Source: Flammeovirgaceae bacterium UBA4465 | GTDB lineage: Bacteria > Bacteroidota > Bacteroidia > Cytophagales > Cyclobacteriaceae | DNA length: 40,946 nt | NCBI GenBank assembly: GCA_905182655.1 | Contig: CAJJCN010000016.1 | Location: 1 to 40,946 of the forward strand | Direction of reading: 5' to 3' | Shown: positions 24,789 to 34,411 of the stretch, one piece after another | Layout of the letters: each line of letters starts with the position of its first letter | Numbering within the stretch: position 1 is the first letter of the stretch | Made by a program: the position numbers and the translations under genes | The notes under the pieces: model-generated | Told to the model about the DNA's origin: nothing | The model's database searches: none | What the model saw: the letters and a program-made list of their open reading frames with translations, nothing else

Positions 24789-24993
24789 AGAGGCATTATT
24801 TAAAGTGAACGTTATAAATAAATAAAAGGTAAATATACACGAACTTGGAATTTCAAAATCTTAAAAAATAAAAAAGCAGTCTCATTCGAAATATTTAATA
24901 TTACCCAACCGTAGCAAATAGCAGATAATAAACGCCAACAAACTAAAGGTGACCTAAGGTAAAAAAACTCACATTAAAACCATATGAATGGTA

Positions 24994-26001
24994 CTATCCC
25001 TTCTTATGGAACGTCAACAGGTGAGCGCTAGGTAAGGTAATAAATACCTCTTTACCCTCGATCGGTACTTCGGCATCTACGATCAAATCTAGTTCCATTT
25101 GACTGGCCAACTTAACCCTATACTTGCGCCGCAAACCATGGAAAGTCTCTCTCATAATCACTGCAGCGTGACTGTTTTTCTCAGGGATCAGACTGTATCT
25201 TATGTGCTCTGGTCTGATCCCATAAAAGTCAGCCTTTTCTAATTCCATTTCAAAATACTGGAACTCCTCTTCATTAAATATGTTGATCTCTCCAAAAAAT
25301 CTTGCAATGGCGGGCGTAGAAGGTTGATTAAAAAGAGCTTTTGGAGTGCCCATCTGTACCACTTTCCCTTGATCTAATACTGCAATTTTATGGGCTAATG
25401 AAATCGCATCTTGCGCATCATGGGTGACGAATATACAGCTGACACCTGTTGCTTTTATGATCTCAAAAAGCTCATTTCTGATCTGAGCCTTCAGAGCCGT
25501 ATCTAAATTACTAAAAGGTTCGTCCAGCAGCAGTAACGTTGGATTGGGTGCCAAAGCTCGGGCCAGTGCAACCCGTTGTTGTTCTCCCCCTGACAGTTCG
25601 TGAGGGTATCGATCGCCATACGAATCTAATCCTACCATCTGCAACACCTCTGATATACGTGCGGTCGAATCTTGGGACTTCGCTAACCCATAACCTACAT
25701 TCTTTTTTATGCTCATATGGGGAAACAAGGCAAAGTCCTGGAACACAAACCCGATACCTCGATCCTCCGCTCCGACGAATTTGCTCGCACTTTCAACCGT
25801 ATTACCTTCGAGAATGATCGTCCCTGAATCACTCGATTCTAATCCAGCAATTAGTTTTAGTAAGGTGCTTTTCCCTGTCCCACTTTCGCCTATAAAAGCA
25901 CAAATCTCTCCCTTTTCTAAGGTAAAATCTAAATTAGATAGTACGCGATTCCGATCCGATGTATAGCTTTTACTAACCCCATGAATATTGAGTACGGTCA
26001 T
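24994..26001 (-). CDS. Ferric-iron-type ABC transporter ATP-binding protein
   Basis: A 335-residue ATPase for the import system encoded by the next two genes. Walker A is GESGTGKS (38-45), Q-loop Gln88, signature LSGGE (136-140), Walker B LLLLDE with Asp160-Glu161, and the switch His in FVTHDAQDA. The C-terminal ~95 residues (YGIRPEHIRYS onward) form a TOBE-like domain as in FbpC/PotA-type proteins. Its ATG overlaps the permease stop by 4 bp, so the two are made together. The iron assignment depends on the binding protein; the ATPase alone could serve a spermidine, sulfate or thiamine system. Confidence 0.92.
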   Translation of the reverse strand: MTVLNIHGVSKSYTSDRNRVLSNLDFTLEKGEICAFIGESGTGKSTLLKLIAGLESSDSGTIILEGNTVESASKFVGAEDRGIGFVFQDFALFPHMSIKKNVGYGLAKSQDSTARISEVLQMVGLDSYGDRYPHELSGGEQQRVALARALAPNPTLLLLDEPFSNLDTALKAQIRNELFEIIKATGVSCIFVTHDAQDAISLAHKIAVLDQGKVVQMGTPKALFNQPSTPAIARFFGEINIFNEEEFQYFEMELEKADFYGIRPEHIRYSLIPEKNSHAAVIMRETFHGLRRKYRVKLASQMELDLIVDAEVPIEGKEVFITLPSAHLLTFHKKG

Positions 26002-27632
26002 GCGTTCATCATTCTATTTAAGATAAATATTGGAATTAATCCGGTCATGATAATGAATAAAGCAGGTAATGCCGTTTCCGCAATACGCTCATCGCTTGCA
26101 TATTCAAATGCTTTCACCGAAAGCGTCATGATACCATAGGGTTTGAGCAAAAGCGTCAATGGTAATTCCTTCATGGTATCCACAAATACCAACAAGGCAC
26201 CACTAATAAGTCCCAACTTATTGAGAGGTATATTGATTTGTAACATTCTTTTCCATCGTGAAACCCCCATCATTTGCGCCGATTGATCAAAACGCATGCC
26301 TGTTTTTTGTATATTGGCTTCTATGGGATGATAGGCCACTGCTAGAAACCTTACTGAATAGGCAAAAATCAGTCCTATAATGGTTCCATTAATTAAGAAT
26401 CCCATCGACCAGTTTAAATAATACTGAGCTGCATTTACCAGCCATTTATCAAAAATTAACGTAGGGATCATGAGGCCTACGGCAATCACTACGCCTGGCA
26501 CCGCATAACCCAAAACGGGTAAGGTACTTAATCGTTGAATAATAAGAGATCGACTCCATTTAGCTGCATAAATCAAAAAGAAAGAAATACAAATACAAAT
26601 GAATGCAGTAATCATTGAAAGGTAGAAACTTGACCAAACAATAGTTAAGAATGAGGTCGACCAAACCTCATGAAACGTAAGCGAAGCCCAATACAGCATT
26701 TGAATCAAAGGTAATATGAAACCCAATAAAATCGGAACTAAGATCACCAGCATGAACATGATCTGAATGTGGGCTTTAGGTGTTTTTTTGATGTGCTCTT
26801 GGCTACCCTCACTGTTAAATTGATATTTCTTCTTCCCCCGAAGACTGCGCTCCATCACAATCAAAAAAAGGATGAACATGCACAGCTGTGCAGATAAATA
26901 TACGGCAGTCTCGGGTTCTTCAAGGGCAAACCATGACCTGAAAATAGCCGTAGTATAGGTGCTGACCCCATAATAATAAGCCGATCCATAATCGCCCAAA
27001 ACCTCCATCACAACGAGCAGTAAACCACCAACTACCGCTGGCCTTGCCAAGGGCAGCGCAATAGAATAAAAAGCCTTAAATCGGCCCGCTCCCAATACCT
27101 TAGCCGCACTCATTTGCCTATGAGATTGATGAGAAAAAAAGCTTCGCGCAGAAAGGTAAACATAAGGATAAAGTGAAAAACTCATAACCCAAGCCAATCC
27201 CCAAATCCCCATAATATCTACATGCGAAACATGATCTACATTAAAGATTTGAACCATCATTCGCTCGTAAATGCCCGAATAATCAAACAATCCAGCATAA
27301 GCATAGGCCGTGAGATAATTAGGAAAAGCCAAAGGCAATATGAGCAGCCACTGGAATAACTTTCTGAAGGGGAAGCTGTAAGCAGATACGAGCCACGCAG
27401 GTATCACACCTAAAATTAGAGTGAAAATACTGCACACAACCATTAGGAATAGAGAATTGGAAAGATAATCTAAGAGCAAATATTCTTTGATGTGTGCCCA
27501 ACTTTCACCCGGCCCACTGAATAATTTTAATAAAATGGTTAGTAATGGAGCCCCTAATAATAACACGATGGCGATGGTCAATAAAGACCACTTCTTGTCA
27601 ATTTTAGCGTTATGGTAGAAAGATGAGAACAA
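25998..27632 (-). CDS. Ferric-iron-type ABC transporter permease, fused two-domain
   Basis: A 544-residue permease with about twelve membrane helices, equal to two permease units in one chain as in FbpB-type iron transporters. EAA-like coupling loops are visible in each half: around SAAKVLGAGRFKAFYSIALP in the first and SAQMMGVSRWKRMLQINIP in the second. The only available start is a TTG at 27632: an in-frame stop lies a few codons upstream and no ATG or GTG precedes the first helix. It overlaps the ATPase gene by 4 bp and is separated from the substrate-binding gene by 232 bp, a large gap inside an apparent operon. Confidence 0.9.
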   Translation of the reverse strand: MFSSFYHNAKIDKKWSLLTIAIVLLLGAPLLTILLKLFSGPGESWAHIKEYLLLDYLSNSLFLMVVCSIFTLILGVIPAWLVSAYSFPFRKLFQWLLILPLAFPNYLTAYAYAGLFDYSGIYERMMVQIFNVDHVSHVDIMGIWGLAWVMSFSLYPYVYLSARSFFSHQSHRQMSAAKVLGAGRFKAFYSIALPLARPAVVGGLLLVVMEVLGDYGSAYYYGVSTYTTAIFRSWFALEEPETAVYLSAQLCMFILFLIVMERSLRGKKKYQFNSEGSQEHIKKTPKAHIQIMFMLVILVPILLGFILPLIQMLYWASLTFHEVWSTSFLTIVWSSFYLSMITAFICICISFFLIYAAKWSRSLIIQRLSTLPVLGYAVPGVVIAVGLMIPTLIFDKWLVNAAQYYLNWSMGFLINGTIIGLIFAYSVRFLAVAYHPIEANIQKTGMRFDQSAQMMGVSRWKRMLQINIPLNKLGLISGALLVFVDTMKELPLTLLLKPYGIMTLSVKAFEYASDERIAETALPALFIIMTGLIPIFILNRMMNA

Positions 27633-27864
27633 GAAGTACCTGGCTTAATGGACGTGCGTAATAAACAACGTTGAAATTATAAGCAAAGGTAATTCAAGTT
27701 TGCTTAGTTTTTATAGCATATACGTTGGGGTTCTTGTTATAAAAATTGAAAATAGAGAGTTTTAGTGGCTACATTAGACCATCCAGAATCATACTACAAA
27801 ATTTATACTTCTACATAATCGAATATGACACATCCTACTTAAACACATCCAGATATATCTCTTT

Positions 27865-28911
27865 TTATTTCCAGCCCACTTGATCAAATAACAATACGGC
27901 TGATTTATTCAGTGCTCCCAATGTAGACAAGGACAACTGATCCTCTGTAAAGGTGCCCCATGACTGGAGCAAAGGAGACATTTTTACCTTGGGGTTTACC
28001 GGATATTCGAAATTTGAAGAGGAAAATATTTCCTGTGCAGCTTCACTTGACAAAAACTCAATGAATTTGATGGCATTGGCCTTATTAGGGGCATACTTGG
28101 CGACTCCTGCCCCACTCACATTGATGTGCGTACCTCGACCTTCCTGATTTGGAAAAAAGATACCTATCTGCTGACCCACCGCACGCTCTAATGAATCCGG
28201 AGAGGTGAGTAGTTTACCTACATAATAGGTATTGACAATCGCAAGGTCTCCCACTCCGGCTACTACAGCCTTCATTTGATCACGATCACTCCCCTTGGGC
28301 GATCTTGCCATATTTTTGAGTATACCAGCGGCCCATTGTGCGGCGGCTTCTTCTCCAAGATTTGCGATCATGGAGGCCATTAAGGACTGGTTATAAATAT
28401 TGCCCGAAGAACGTACGAGTATCTTCCCCAGCCATTGATCCTCTGTCAGCGCTTCATAAGTGGATAATTGATCTTTGGTGACTCGATCTTTTGCATAGGC
28501 GATGACCCGGCTGCGTTTGGTCAGGCCAAACCAATGCCCGTCTTTGTCGCGTAAATGACTAGGCACATTACTTGTCAATACTTCTGAAGTTACAGCCTGT
28601 AAAAGCATCTTTTCCTTAGCTCTTTGTAAGCGCCCTGCATCAACGGTAATCAATACATCTGCTGGAGATTGTGCCCCTTCATTTTCCATTTTCAGCATCA
28701 ATTCATCAGCACTTGCATTGACTACATTGACTTTGATTCCCGATTCCTTTTCAAATTGAGCAAACAACTCTTTGTCAGGTGCATAATGCCTATGCGTGTA
28801 TACGTTGACCTCTTGCTGTGTTTCTTGGACCTTCTCTTTACTTGAGTTAAAGGTACATGAAGTGAAAAGGAAGCATCCAAGATGGACTAAGGCAATTAAA
28901 TATTTTCTCAT
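27865..28911 (-). CDS. Ferric-iron ABC transporter substrate-binding lipoprotein
   Basis: A 348-residue extracytoplasmic solute-binding protein of the FbpA/FutA type, which captures Fe(III) in the periplasm. The lipobox LFTSC (Cys19) predicts a lipid-anchored form. Expected iron-site motifs are present: VYTHRHYAPD at residues 37-46 (compare YSSRHYD of FutA) and the tandem tyrosines 229-230 in IVNTYYVG. The end is intact. It has a good Bacteroidota promoter 84 bp upstream, and the permease and ATPase follow after a gap, so it is probably first in the operon. No Fur-type operator could be confirmed by eye. Confidence 0.93.
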   Translation of the reverse strand: MRKYLIALVHLGCFLFTSCTFNSSKEKVQETQQEVNVYTHRHYAPDKELFAQFEKESGIKVNVVNASADELMLKMENEGAQSPADVLITVDAGRLQRAKEKMLLQAVTSEVLTSNVPSHLRDKDGHWFGLTKRSRVIAYAKDRVTKDQLSTYEALTEDQWLGKILVRSSGNIYNQSLMASMIANLGEEAAAQWAAGILKNMARSPKGSDRDQMKAVVAGVGDLAIVNTYYVGKLLTSPDSLERAVGQQIGIFFPNQEGRGTHINVSGAGVAKYAPNKANAIKFIEFLSSEAAQEIFSSSNFEYPVNPKVKMSPLLQSWGTFTEDQLSLSTLGALNKSAVLLFDQVGWK

Positions 28912-28995
28912 GGAATGATGTCTTTTAAGTAGTCACTGCGTTGAATTAATAGAAGTATCTGATGTATTTTTCATCCAGATCTTTTAAATCCATTA

Positions 28996-29026
28996 CAAAA
29001 ATATGAAACGCTGTTCTTGCAGACAA
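28996..29026 (-). promoter_or_regulatory. Predicted promoter of the iron-uptake operon
   Basis: On the minus strand, TTG (29026-29024), 20 bp, then TATTTTTG (29003-28996), a full match to the Bacteroidota TTG-N19/20-TAnnTTTG pattern. The leader to the binding-protein ATG is about 84 nt. Confidence 0.6.
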
Positions 29027-29063
29027 TACCGAGTACTAGCGATAAGCTCTCACTAGAAATAAT

Positions 29064-29100
29064 GAGGTCTATTGACTTTTTGAATCCTTGTAAAGACCTC
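29064..29100 (-). terminator. Inverted repeat downstream of rarA
   Basis: GAGGTCT (29064-29070) and AGACCTC (29094-29100) can pair with a 23-nt loop, 30 bp after the rarA stop. On the minus strand it is followed by ATTATTTC, a mild T-rich tract. It could end the rarA transcript before the iron operon promoter. Confidence 0.4.
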
Positions 29101-29129
29101 CCCATAGCTCTCTTTGAGGCAAAACCCTT

Positions 29130-30398
29130 TCAATATCCGTACTTCTCTTTCCACTTCCCTCTCAATTGCTTGCGCAATTCCTCTTCGCGAGGATTGTTCC
29201 CTGGATCATAAAATTTGGTTCCGGCTATTGTGGCCGGTAAGAATTCTGATGGAATGAAATTTCCAGGATGATCATGTGCATATTGGTATCCTTTACCAAA
29301 GCCCTCCGTTTTCATCCATTGAGTAGGTGCGTTTCGTAATCCCATGGGTACAGGTAAGTCACCGGTCTTGTCCACCACCGCTTGCGCCTCATTAATGGCC
29401 TTATAACTGGCATTACTCTTAGGTGAACTCGCCAAATACGTGACGCATTGGGCTAAAATAATACGTGATTCTGGGTAGCCTATGAAACTTACTGCTTGAA
29501 AAGCGCTGGTAGCCATCACCAAAGCGGTCGGATTGGCATTGCCAACATCTTCAGCGGCCAAAATCACCAGTCGCCTTGCGATAAATTTAACCTCCTCTCC
29601 TCCTTCAATCATTCGGGCTAAATAATATACCGCTGCATTGGGGTCACTCCCCCTTATGGATTTGATAAAGGCTGAAATGATGTCATAATGCATCTCTCCT
29701 TTTTTGTCATACAATACCGTTTTTTGCTGTGCTACCTCCATGACCAAGACATCTGTAACGATCGCCTTATTAGATTTTTGACTGGTCACCACTTGCTCTA
29801 AGAGGTTCAATAATTTGCGTGCATCACCTCCTGACAGATTGAAAATTGCCTCAGTTTGCTTAATGGTAATCTTATAACTTTTTAGGATATTGTCCTTCTC
29901 GATGGCTTGCATCATGATGGCGTTGAGTTCTTCGGATGTCAAGGGGTTGAGCCGGTAAACTTGAGCTCTCGACAAAAGCGCTGCATTGACTTCAAAGCTG
30001 GGGTTTTCAGTGGTGGCACCGATCAAAGTAATCTTTCCTTTCTCGACGGCTCCCAACAAAGCATCTTGTTGAGATTTATTGAACCGATGGATCTCATCAA
30101 TGAATAAAATATTTTTTTGACCGGGTCTCACCTTGGCGATCACCTCTCTTACGTCCTTTACGCCTGCGCTGATCGCACTGAGTACATGAAAGGGTACTTT
30201 TACCTCATTGGCGATTATGTTGGCCAAGGTGGTCTTACCTGTACCTGGAGGTCCCCAGAAAATAATAGAAGGTATCCTACCAGAAATAATCGCTTTACGA
30301 AGTATGCCCTGATCTCCCACCAAATGTCCTTGGCCAATGATATCAGACAGGCTTTTGGGTCGCATGCGTTCGGCTAGTGGCGCGGTATCTTGAAACAT
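29130..30398 (-). CDS. rarA: Replication-associated recombination ATPase RarA
   Basis: A 422-residue AAA+ ATPase (RarA/MgsA, related to eukaryotic WRNIP1) that acts at stalled replication forks and gaps. Walker A is GPPGTGKTT at 49-57, Walker B is [10 protein letters not shown] with Asp101-Glu102, sensor 1 is [10 protein letters not shown], and the arginine-finger region [10 protein letters not shown] follows. The C-terminal part has the family tetramer domain: [20 protein letters not shown], then [12 protein letters not shown] and YAHDHPGNF. Length is normal. It is divergent from the tRNA-Ser cassette. Confidence 0.96.
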   Translation of the reverse strand: MFQDTAPLAERMRPKSLSDIIGQGHLVGDQGILRKAIISGRIPSIIFWGPPGTGKTTLANIIANEVKVPFHVLSAISAGVKDVREVIAKVRPGQKNILFIDEIHRFNKSQQDALLGAVEKGKITLIGATTENPSFEVNAALLSRAQVYRLNPLTSEELNAIMMQAIEKDNILKSYKITIKQTEAIFNLSGGDARKLLNLLEQVVTSQKSNKAIVTDVLVMEVAQQKTVLYDKKGEMHYDIISAFIKSIRGSDPNAAVYYLARMIEGGEEVKFIARRLVILAAEDVGNANPTALVMATSAFQAVSFIGYPESRIILAQCVTYLASSPKSNASYKAINEAQAVVDKTGDLPVPMGLRNAPTQWMKTEGFGKGYQYAHDHPGNFIPSEFLPATIAGTKFYDPGNNPREEELRKQLRGKWKEKYGY

Positions 30399-30498
30399 AA
30401 CCTAAAATTACAGATTACATTTTGAGAATATCCTGTATTTCGTTTTTTTGTAATATGATTTATTTTAAATTCAAATCAGATAAAATTACCTCGTTCGC

Positions 30499-30528
30499 TT
30501 GATTAGTTTAAAAGATAGATTAGTTTTG
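30499..30528 (+). promoter_or_regulatory. Promoter of tRNA-Ser
   Basis: TTG at 30499-30501, a 19-bp spacer, then TAGTTTTG (30521-30528): an exact match to the Bacteroidota promoter pattern, 28 bp before the mature tRNA. Confidence 0.75.
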
Positions 30529-30556
30529 CGAACCAATTTTTAAGGCCAAAATGCAC

Positions 30557-30641
30557 AGAGGAGTGGCAGAGTGGTCGAATGCACCGGTCTTGAAAACCGG
30601 CGTACCGAGAGGTACCGGGGGTTCGAATCCCTCCTCCTCTG
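30557..30641 (+). tRNA. tRNA-Ser (anticodon TGA)
   Basis: An 85-nt class II tRNA. Acceptor AGAGGAG pairs with CTCCTCT, discriminator G at 30641. The anticodon arm is CCGGT-CTTGAAA-ACCGG with anticodon TGA (reads UCA and UCG/UCN by wobble). The long variable arm GTACC-GAGA-GGTAC is typical of tRNA-Ser, and the T arm is GGGGG-TTCGAAT-CCCTC. CCA is not encoded (CATAA follows), so it must be added by nucleotidyltransferase. Confidence 0.97.
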
Positions 30642-30644
30642 CAT

Positions 30645-30678
30645 AAAAGCCCTAGTACTATTAGTATTGGGGCTTTTT
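30645..30678 (+). terminator. Rho-independent terminator of tRNA-Ser
   Basis: AAAAGCCCTAGTACT and AGTATTGGGGCTTTT pair over 15 bp (with G·T pairs) around an ATT loop, and the right arm ends in a T-run. It begins 3 bp after the tRNA. Confidence 0.8.
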
Positions 30679-31008
30679 AGTTTATAGGTACCCACATAGG
30701 CACAAAGATTTTGTTTTCGGATTAAAAACTTAAGAAATCAACGTCTTAAAATTAACTCCGCCCTTTTTGTTGAAAACACTTCAGACGCAGAGGTGTCAAT
30801 CCTTGTGCAGAGCCGTAGGATTCAGTCATCTATCTTAGGGATTGTATTAAACCGAGTCTTAATTCAAGGATGTTTCAACGCTCTTGAAGTAGCCAAATTC
30901 GGTTTCGATTAATTCCTGCCCAACAGCTAAGGCAAGTAGACTCAATTTGAAGGTAATCAATGATTACAGCATATCTGATCGTTCATTGATATGAACTTAT
31001 CACCCCTA
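30679..31008. other. 330-bp gap without a recognised gene
   Basis: No known gene or RNA was recognised between the tRNA terminator and the CotH-family gene. The only item of note is a minus-strand frame at 30859-30960 whose 33-residue product looks protein-like (LSLLALAVGQELIETEFGYF); it has no ATG and no known relative. It could be a gene remnant or a piece of a dispersed repeat. Confidence 0.3.
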
Positions 31009-32472
31009 TTAAAATGCATTAATTTGTAGATCCATCCAATCTAAGCGTTGTTCCAAATGAATTTTTAAATCATCAATTACTGAAGGGTAGTCCACATCAA
31101 TACCACTCCAACGCTTATAATTACGGTCAATCGTCCCGTTTTCTATCAAATAATCTGCGGTGTTTTGCACTAAATTTAAAACTGAGGAATTAGATAATTT
31201 TGAAGATCTAAGTAGCTGCCAACGTGTTTTCAGCTGCTGTTGAAAAATGGGGTCCTGCAATAATCTAGGCCACCAAAAAGGCACCATCCATGCATCTCTT
31301 TCAACATATTTATTGTAGTTAACTATCCAGTCTGTTGTAGGAACTCTTTCCTGTCGATTATAACCTATATTTAAATCCCAAATTGGGCCCATCTTTAGTT
31401 TTTGATTTCGATCTTTATGAAGATAAGTGCTCAATCGATACCCATCAACATTGGAAGTGATTTCATTGATAATAAAAAAATCAATGAAACTATTCAAATC
31501 AATATAGTCAGTGTACAAACGATCATGGGATGAAAAATCATCATTCAGTAGCGCTGTTTCAAACTCTTCGATATATTTCTGGATGTATTCTTTTTGCTGA
31601 GACGTGATTTGATCCGCTTTGGGGTATTCATATAAAAAGTAGGTTTCTAGATATTGATTGTCGTGATAAGGAGGATCAAAGGCTGGGCCTAAAACTAAAT
31701 TTCCGTTAATATCATATTTAGAACGAAAACTAATTTCTTCGGAGTACCGCGCATCATCCGCCCAATTTTCTTCATAATAACTTAGTGATTGATCTGTGGC
31801 CACATCTCCCCCTGTTGTTTTGTCAATTTTTAAAATATATCCTCCTGAGACCTCTGGAAGCGCATTATCTACTGAAGACAACTTGGCAATATCCAATCGG
31901 TTTTTGTCCCGTTTTAACTTTTCCATTAATAGGTAAGCCCCCAAATAATCTTCATTCACTTCTAGCTCAACGTACTTGGTTCTACTTGCATAACGACCCA
32001 TAGAACGATAAAGGGTGTAACCGATGTAGTGATGCATGAGAGATGGATCAAAAATAATACTTTCTGAAGCTTTGAAAACGTGACCTGTCAAGATCCAATC
32101 CTCTTCTTCTGGAAATCCCAAAATAGAAGCATCTATACCTGCCTTTTGTTCGTCCCATATTTCAAACCCGAAAGACTTTTTATCTGATAAGCGAAAAGAT
32201 GTTGATCCCCGATATTCAATCCCTATTTGAGTTGAAAATACATTTTCATGGTTCTCGAAAAGAATGAGATTTCCAGATACTTTAGGTTCATTTTTAATCG
32301 AACGGGCTGTAGTAATTCTTAGATAAGGCAATTCACCCGAATCATTAGGTGGGGGAATGGTTTCAACTAAAGCTTCAACGTCTTTATCACGGCATGAAAT
32401 CAGCTCCGTAAAAGAAAAAAAGCATACTATGAAGCCAAACTTTATTAGGCTATTGAACAAACTTTTTTTCAT
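31009..32472 (-). CDS. CotH-kinase-family lipoprotein
   Basis: A 487-residue exported protein of the CotH family, members of which have an atypical protein-kinase fold; Bacillus CotH phosphorylates spore-coat proteins. I start at the ATG at 32472, which begins the signal MKKSLFNSLIKFGF and the lipobox ELISC (around Cys26); further in-frame starts upstream (ATG 32481, TTG 32490) add only polar residues. Family motifs are visible: GIEYRGSTSFRLSDKKSF, AYLLMEKLKRDKNRLDI, GGYILKIDKT and the metal-binding KMGPIWDLNIGYNR. In Bacteroidota such lipoproteins occur near polysaccharide-use genes, and a GH16 enzyme is next on the same strand. The kinase activity of this protein is not shown. Confidence 0.88.
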   Translation of the reverse strand: MKKSLFNSLIKFGFIVCFFSFTELISCRDKDVEALVETIPPPNDSGELPYLRITTARSIKNEPKVSGNLILFENHENVFSTQIGIEYRGSTSFRLSDKKSFGFEIWDEQKAGIDASILGFPEEEDWILTGHVFKASESIIFDPSLMHHYIGYTLYRSMGRYASRTKYVELEVNEDYLGAYLLMEKLKRDKNRLDIAKLSSVDNALPEVSGGYILKIDKTTGGDVATDQSLSYYEENWADDARYSEEISFRSKYDINGNLVLGPAFDPPYHDNQYLETYFLYEYPKADQITSQQKEYIQKYIEEFETALLNDDFSSHDRLYTDYIDLNSFIDFFIINEITSNVDGYRLSTYLHKDRNQKLKMGPIWDLNIGYNRQERVPTTDWIVNYNKYVERDAWMVPFWWPRLLQDPIFQQQLKTRWQLLRSSKLSNSSVLNLVQNTADYLIENGTIDRNYKRWSGIDVDYPSVIDDLKIHLEQRLDWMDLQINAF

Positions 32473-32935
32473 TTCTTGCATTTTAAGCAACCATCCTTTT
32501 TAATTGAGTCCTCATTTTAACATGCTTTTATACTTTATACACATTCCGAAATAAATGTTCCCAATATAGTGATTTTGATCCAATAATATTTTATTCATAG
32601 CCTCCTTTACCCCACTTTTCATTCCCAAATAAAAAGTAAATCTAAAGATAGAGATCACATCCTTTTTAGTCCCTATTTGATTTCCTTTAGGATATACTCT
32701 CATCTATGTGGTTATAAAATAAATATCCACAGAGTAAATGGGTTTTTATATGCTCACCTAGATTTATTCTCTTATGTGAAAATAAGTAGGGGGTCTTTCA
32801 CAACCATTATGCTTCCTCTGAATATCAAAAATAACCTTTGTGTAAGACGTCAAAATGATGCCTTTGGAGTTATTTTTTGATTTTTCAGAAAACTATAATT
32901 GGTGAAAATGGCTTTAGGGTTGTTCGAGATGAGGT
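32473..32935. other. 463-bp gap without a recognised gene
   Basis: Between the CotH-family and GH16 genes there are only short open frames on both strands (for example 32512-32703 minus and 32677-32880 plus). Their products have no signal peptide, motif or recognisable family, and the region is AT-rich. I could not assign a promoter or terminator with confidence. It may hold a long leader for the CotH-family gene or decayed sequence. Confidence 0.35.
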
Positions 32936-33925
32936 TTACTCCATCTCATATACCCTGACATAATCAACTTGCATTGAATCACTAGAAAAGTCTGCCTCAA
33001 TGGCTCCACCTAAATTTCCACCCATAGCTATATTAAGTAAAATATAATGTGGGTTGTCATAAGGTATTGAAGCCGTATTATTCATTGTTAAAAATACGTT
33101 ATTATCGAGTAATACCTTAAGTTGACCTTCTGTCCATTCCAATGAATAGATATGAAATTCATCCATCGCATCTTCTATAATGGCTGTATTACCATAACTT
33201 GCATATTCGCCTGTACTTGTATGCCCCCAATGGAAATGCCCAATGAGTTCAGTTTTGTCCCAGCCATTTTGTTCCATAATATCGATTTCACCACAACTGG
33301 GCCAACCCACATTCCCATAAGTACTCCCAAAATAGTTTCCAATTTCATTTATGTTGGTCCCCAAAGTCCAAATGGCCGGCCATGTCCCGGCAGATCCTGG
33401 TAATTTTGCTCTCACATCAATACGCCCGTATCTAAAAGAAAATCTGGAATTTAGTCTTGCAGAGGTGTAATTTTGTGTCGAGCCGTCAACCTCGTAGCTT
33501 TCCTTAATCGCCTTTATTATCAAGACACCGTCGCTCACATAAGAGTTAGTAATCTTGTCTGTATAATGCTGTTTTTCTCCATTGAACCAGCTACCATTAT
33601 TTGGGGCTATTATTTGATGATGCCATTTAGTACCGTCCACGGCACCTTCATCTAAGAATTCATCTTGCCAAACTAAAAAATAATTTGGATCGTATTCGTT
33701 TATAAAACTACAACCAAAAGCATCTACTAGAGCACCGGAAGGCGTCGAATCACAAGTATCTGCATCATTTGTTATCCCATCTCCGTCTAAATCTAAAATC
33801 ATAGGATCTATAGTCGGCTCATCTATACCCATTCCTGTGGGATCAGTCTCATTACTGCCACAATTACTAAATAATATAAGTGTGACACTTAGACTAAAGA
33901 TTTGTATATACTTTAGAAGATTCAT
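32936..33925 (-). CDS. GH16 beta-glucanase (laminarinase-type) lipoprotein
   Basis: A 329-residue enzyme that cleaves beta-1,3 (or mixed-linkage) glucans such as laminarin, with related GH16 members acting on agar or carrageenan. The lipobox LFSNC (Cys22) predicts lipid anchoring. Residues about 45-75 (LDLDGDGITNDADTCDSTP) are a thrombospondin type 3 calcium-binding repeat used as a spacer. The GH16 jelly roll begins at about 84 (FLVWQDEF) and has the catalytic signature EIDIME (Glu213, Asp215, Glu218) and RLNSRFSFRYGRIDVRAKLP. It ends at MQVDYVRVYE, the usual GH16 terminus. It is upstream of the CotH-family gene on the same strand. Confidence 0.95.
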   Translation of the reverse strand: MNLLKYIQIFSLSVTLILFSNCGSNETDPTGMGIDEPTIDPMILDLDGDGITNDADTCDSTPSGALVDAFGCSFINEYDPNYFLVWQDEFLDEGAVDGTKWHHQIIAPNNGSWFNGEKQHYTDKITNSYVSDGVLIIKAIKESYEVDGSTQNYTSARLNSRFSFRYGRIDVRAKLPGSAGTWPAIWTLGTNINEIGNYFGSTYGNVGWPSCGEIDIMEQNGWDKTELIGHFHWGHTSTGEYASYGNTAIIEDAMDEFHIYSLEWTEGQLKVLLDNNVFLTMNNTASIPYDNPHYILLNIAMGGNLGGAIEADFSSDSMQVDYVRVYEME

Positions 33926-34169
33926 ATTTAATATTTATAATGTTTTTCGTTCAGGTAAATATCAATAGAACACTATCAATAAATTGATTTTATTAAAAAA
34001 AGTGGAAAGATAAGATTCCAATCATAGACTCAGCCATAAAAACACCAATTTCGTGAATTATTTTTCTTTCTTTGACTGCGATGTTAAAAAAAAAGTCATA
34101 TTTCATTGAATTTCTTAGCTTTTCCATTAAAAATAATCTAGCTATTTTAATGAATTTCTGATGTCTCCT

Positions 34170-34411
34170 GCGCCTATTCAAGGCCATAAGGTCTGTAGGC
34201 CTCCACATAGAATAGATATTGCGTACCTCATCAGAAATATCTACCCATTTGTCTGAAATCATTTCCTGTTTAATTAATTCTGCAGGAAATAGCGGCGCCA
34301 AAACTTCCGGTCTGATGGATTCTCGAGTAAATGGAGATTGGACTTATTGGGGATATCCACCGTGATATTACCGCCCTTTTAGGGCATCCCATATTCCCAA
34401 ATAAAAATCTG
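34170..34411 (-). pseudogene. Decayed N-terminal fragment of TrpB2-type tryptophan synthase beta subunit
   Basis: Translating the minus strand gives pieces that line up with the N-terminus of TrpB2 (the second, TrpA-independent class of tryptophan synthase beta). First comes IFIWEYGMP, then after an in-frame stop NITVDIPNK, then in another frame IRPEVLAPLFPAELIKQEM, SDKWVDISDEVRNIY and WRPTDL. The known family reads roughly MPxxWYNIxxDxPxK...EDLAPxFPxELIxQE...RWxxIPEEVRxxYxxWRPTPL. About 75 codons are recognisable with at least one frameshift and a stop; the PLP-binding lysine region and everything after are absent. The open frame at 33993-34301 covers the larger piece but is not an intact gene. 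Confidence 0.7.

Noticed and set aside
32512-32880. Two short frames in the CotH-GH16 gap
   Set aside because: No motif, signal or conserved composition; likely chance in AT-rich DNA.
33993-34301. Open frame of 102 codons on the minus strand
   Set aside because: It only spans part of the decayed trpB2 fragment, starts at a TTG and lacks the catalytic domain.
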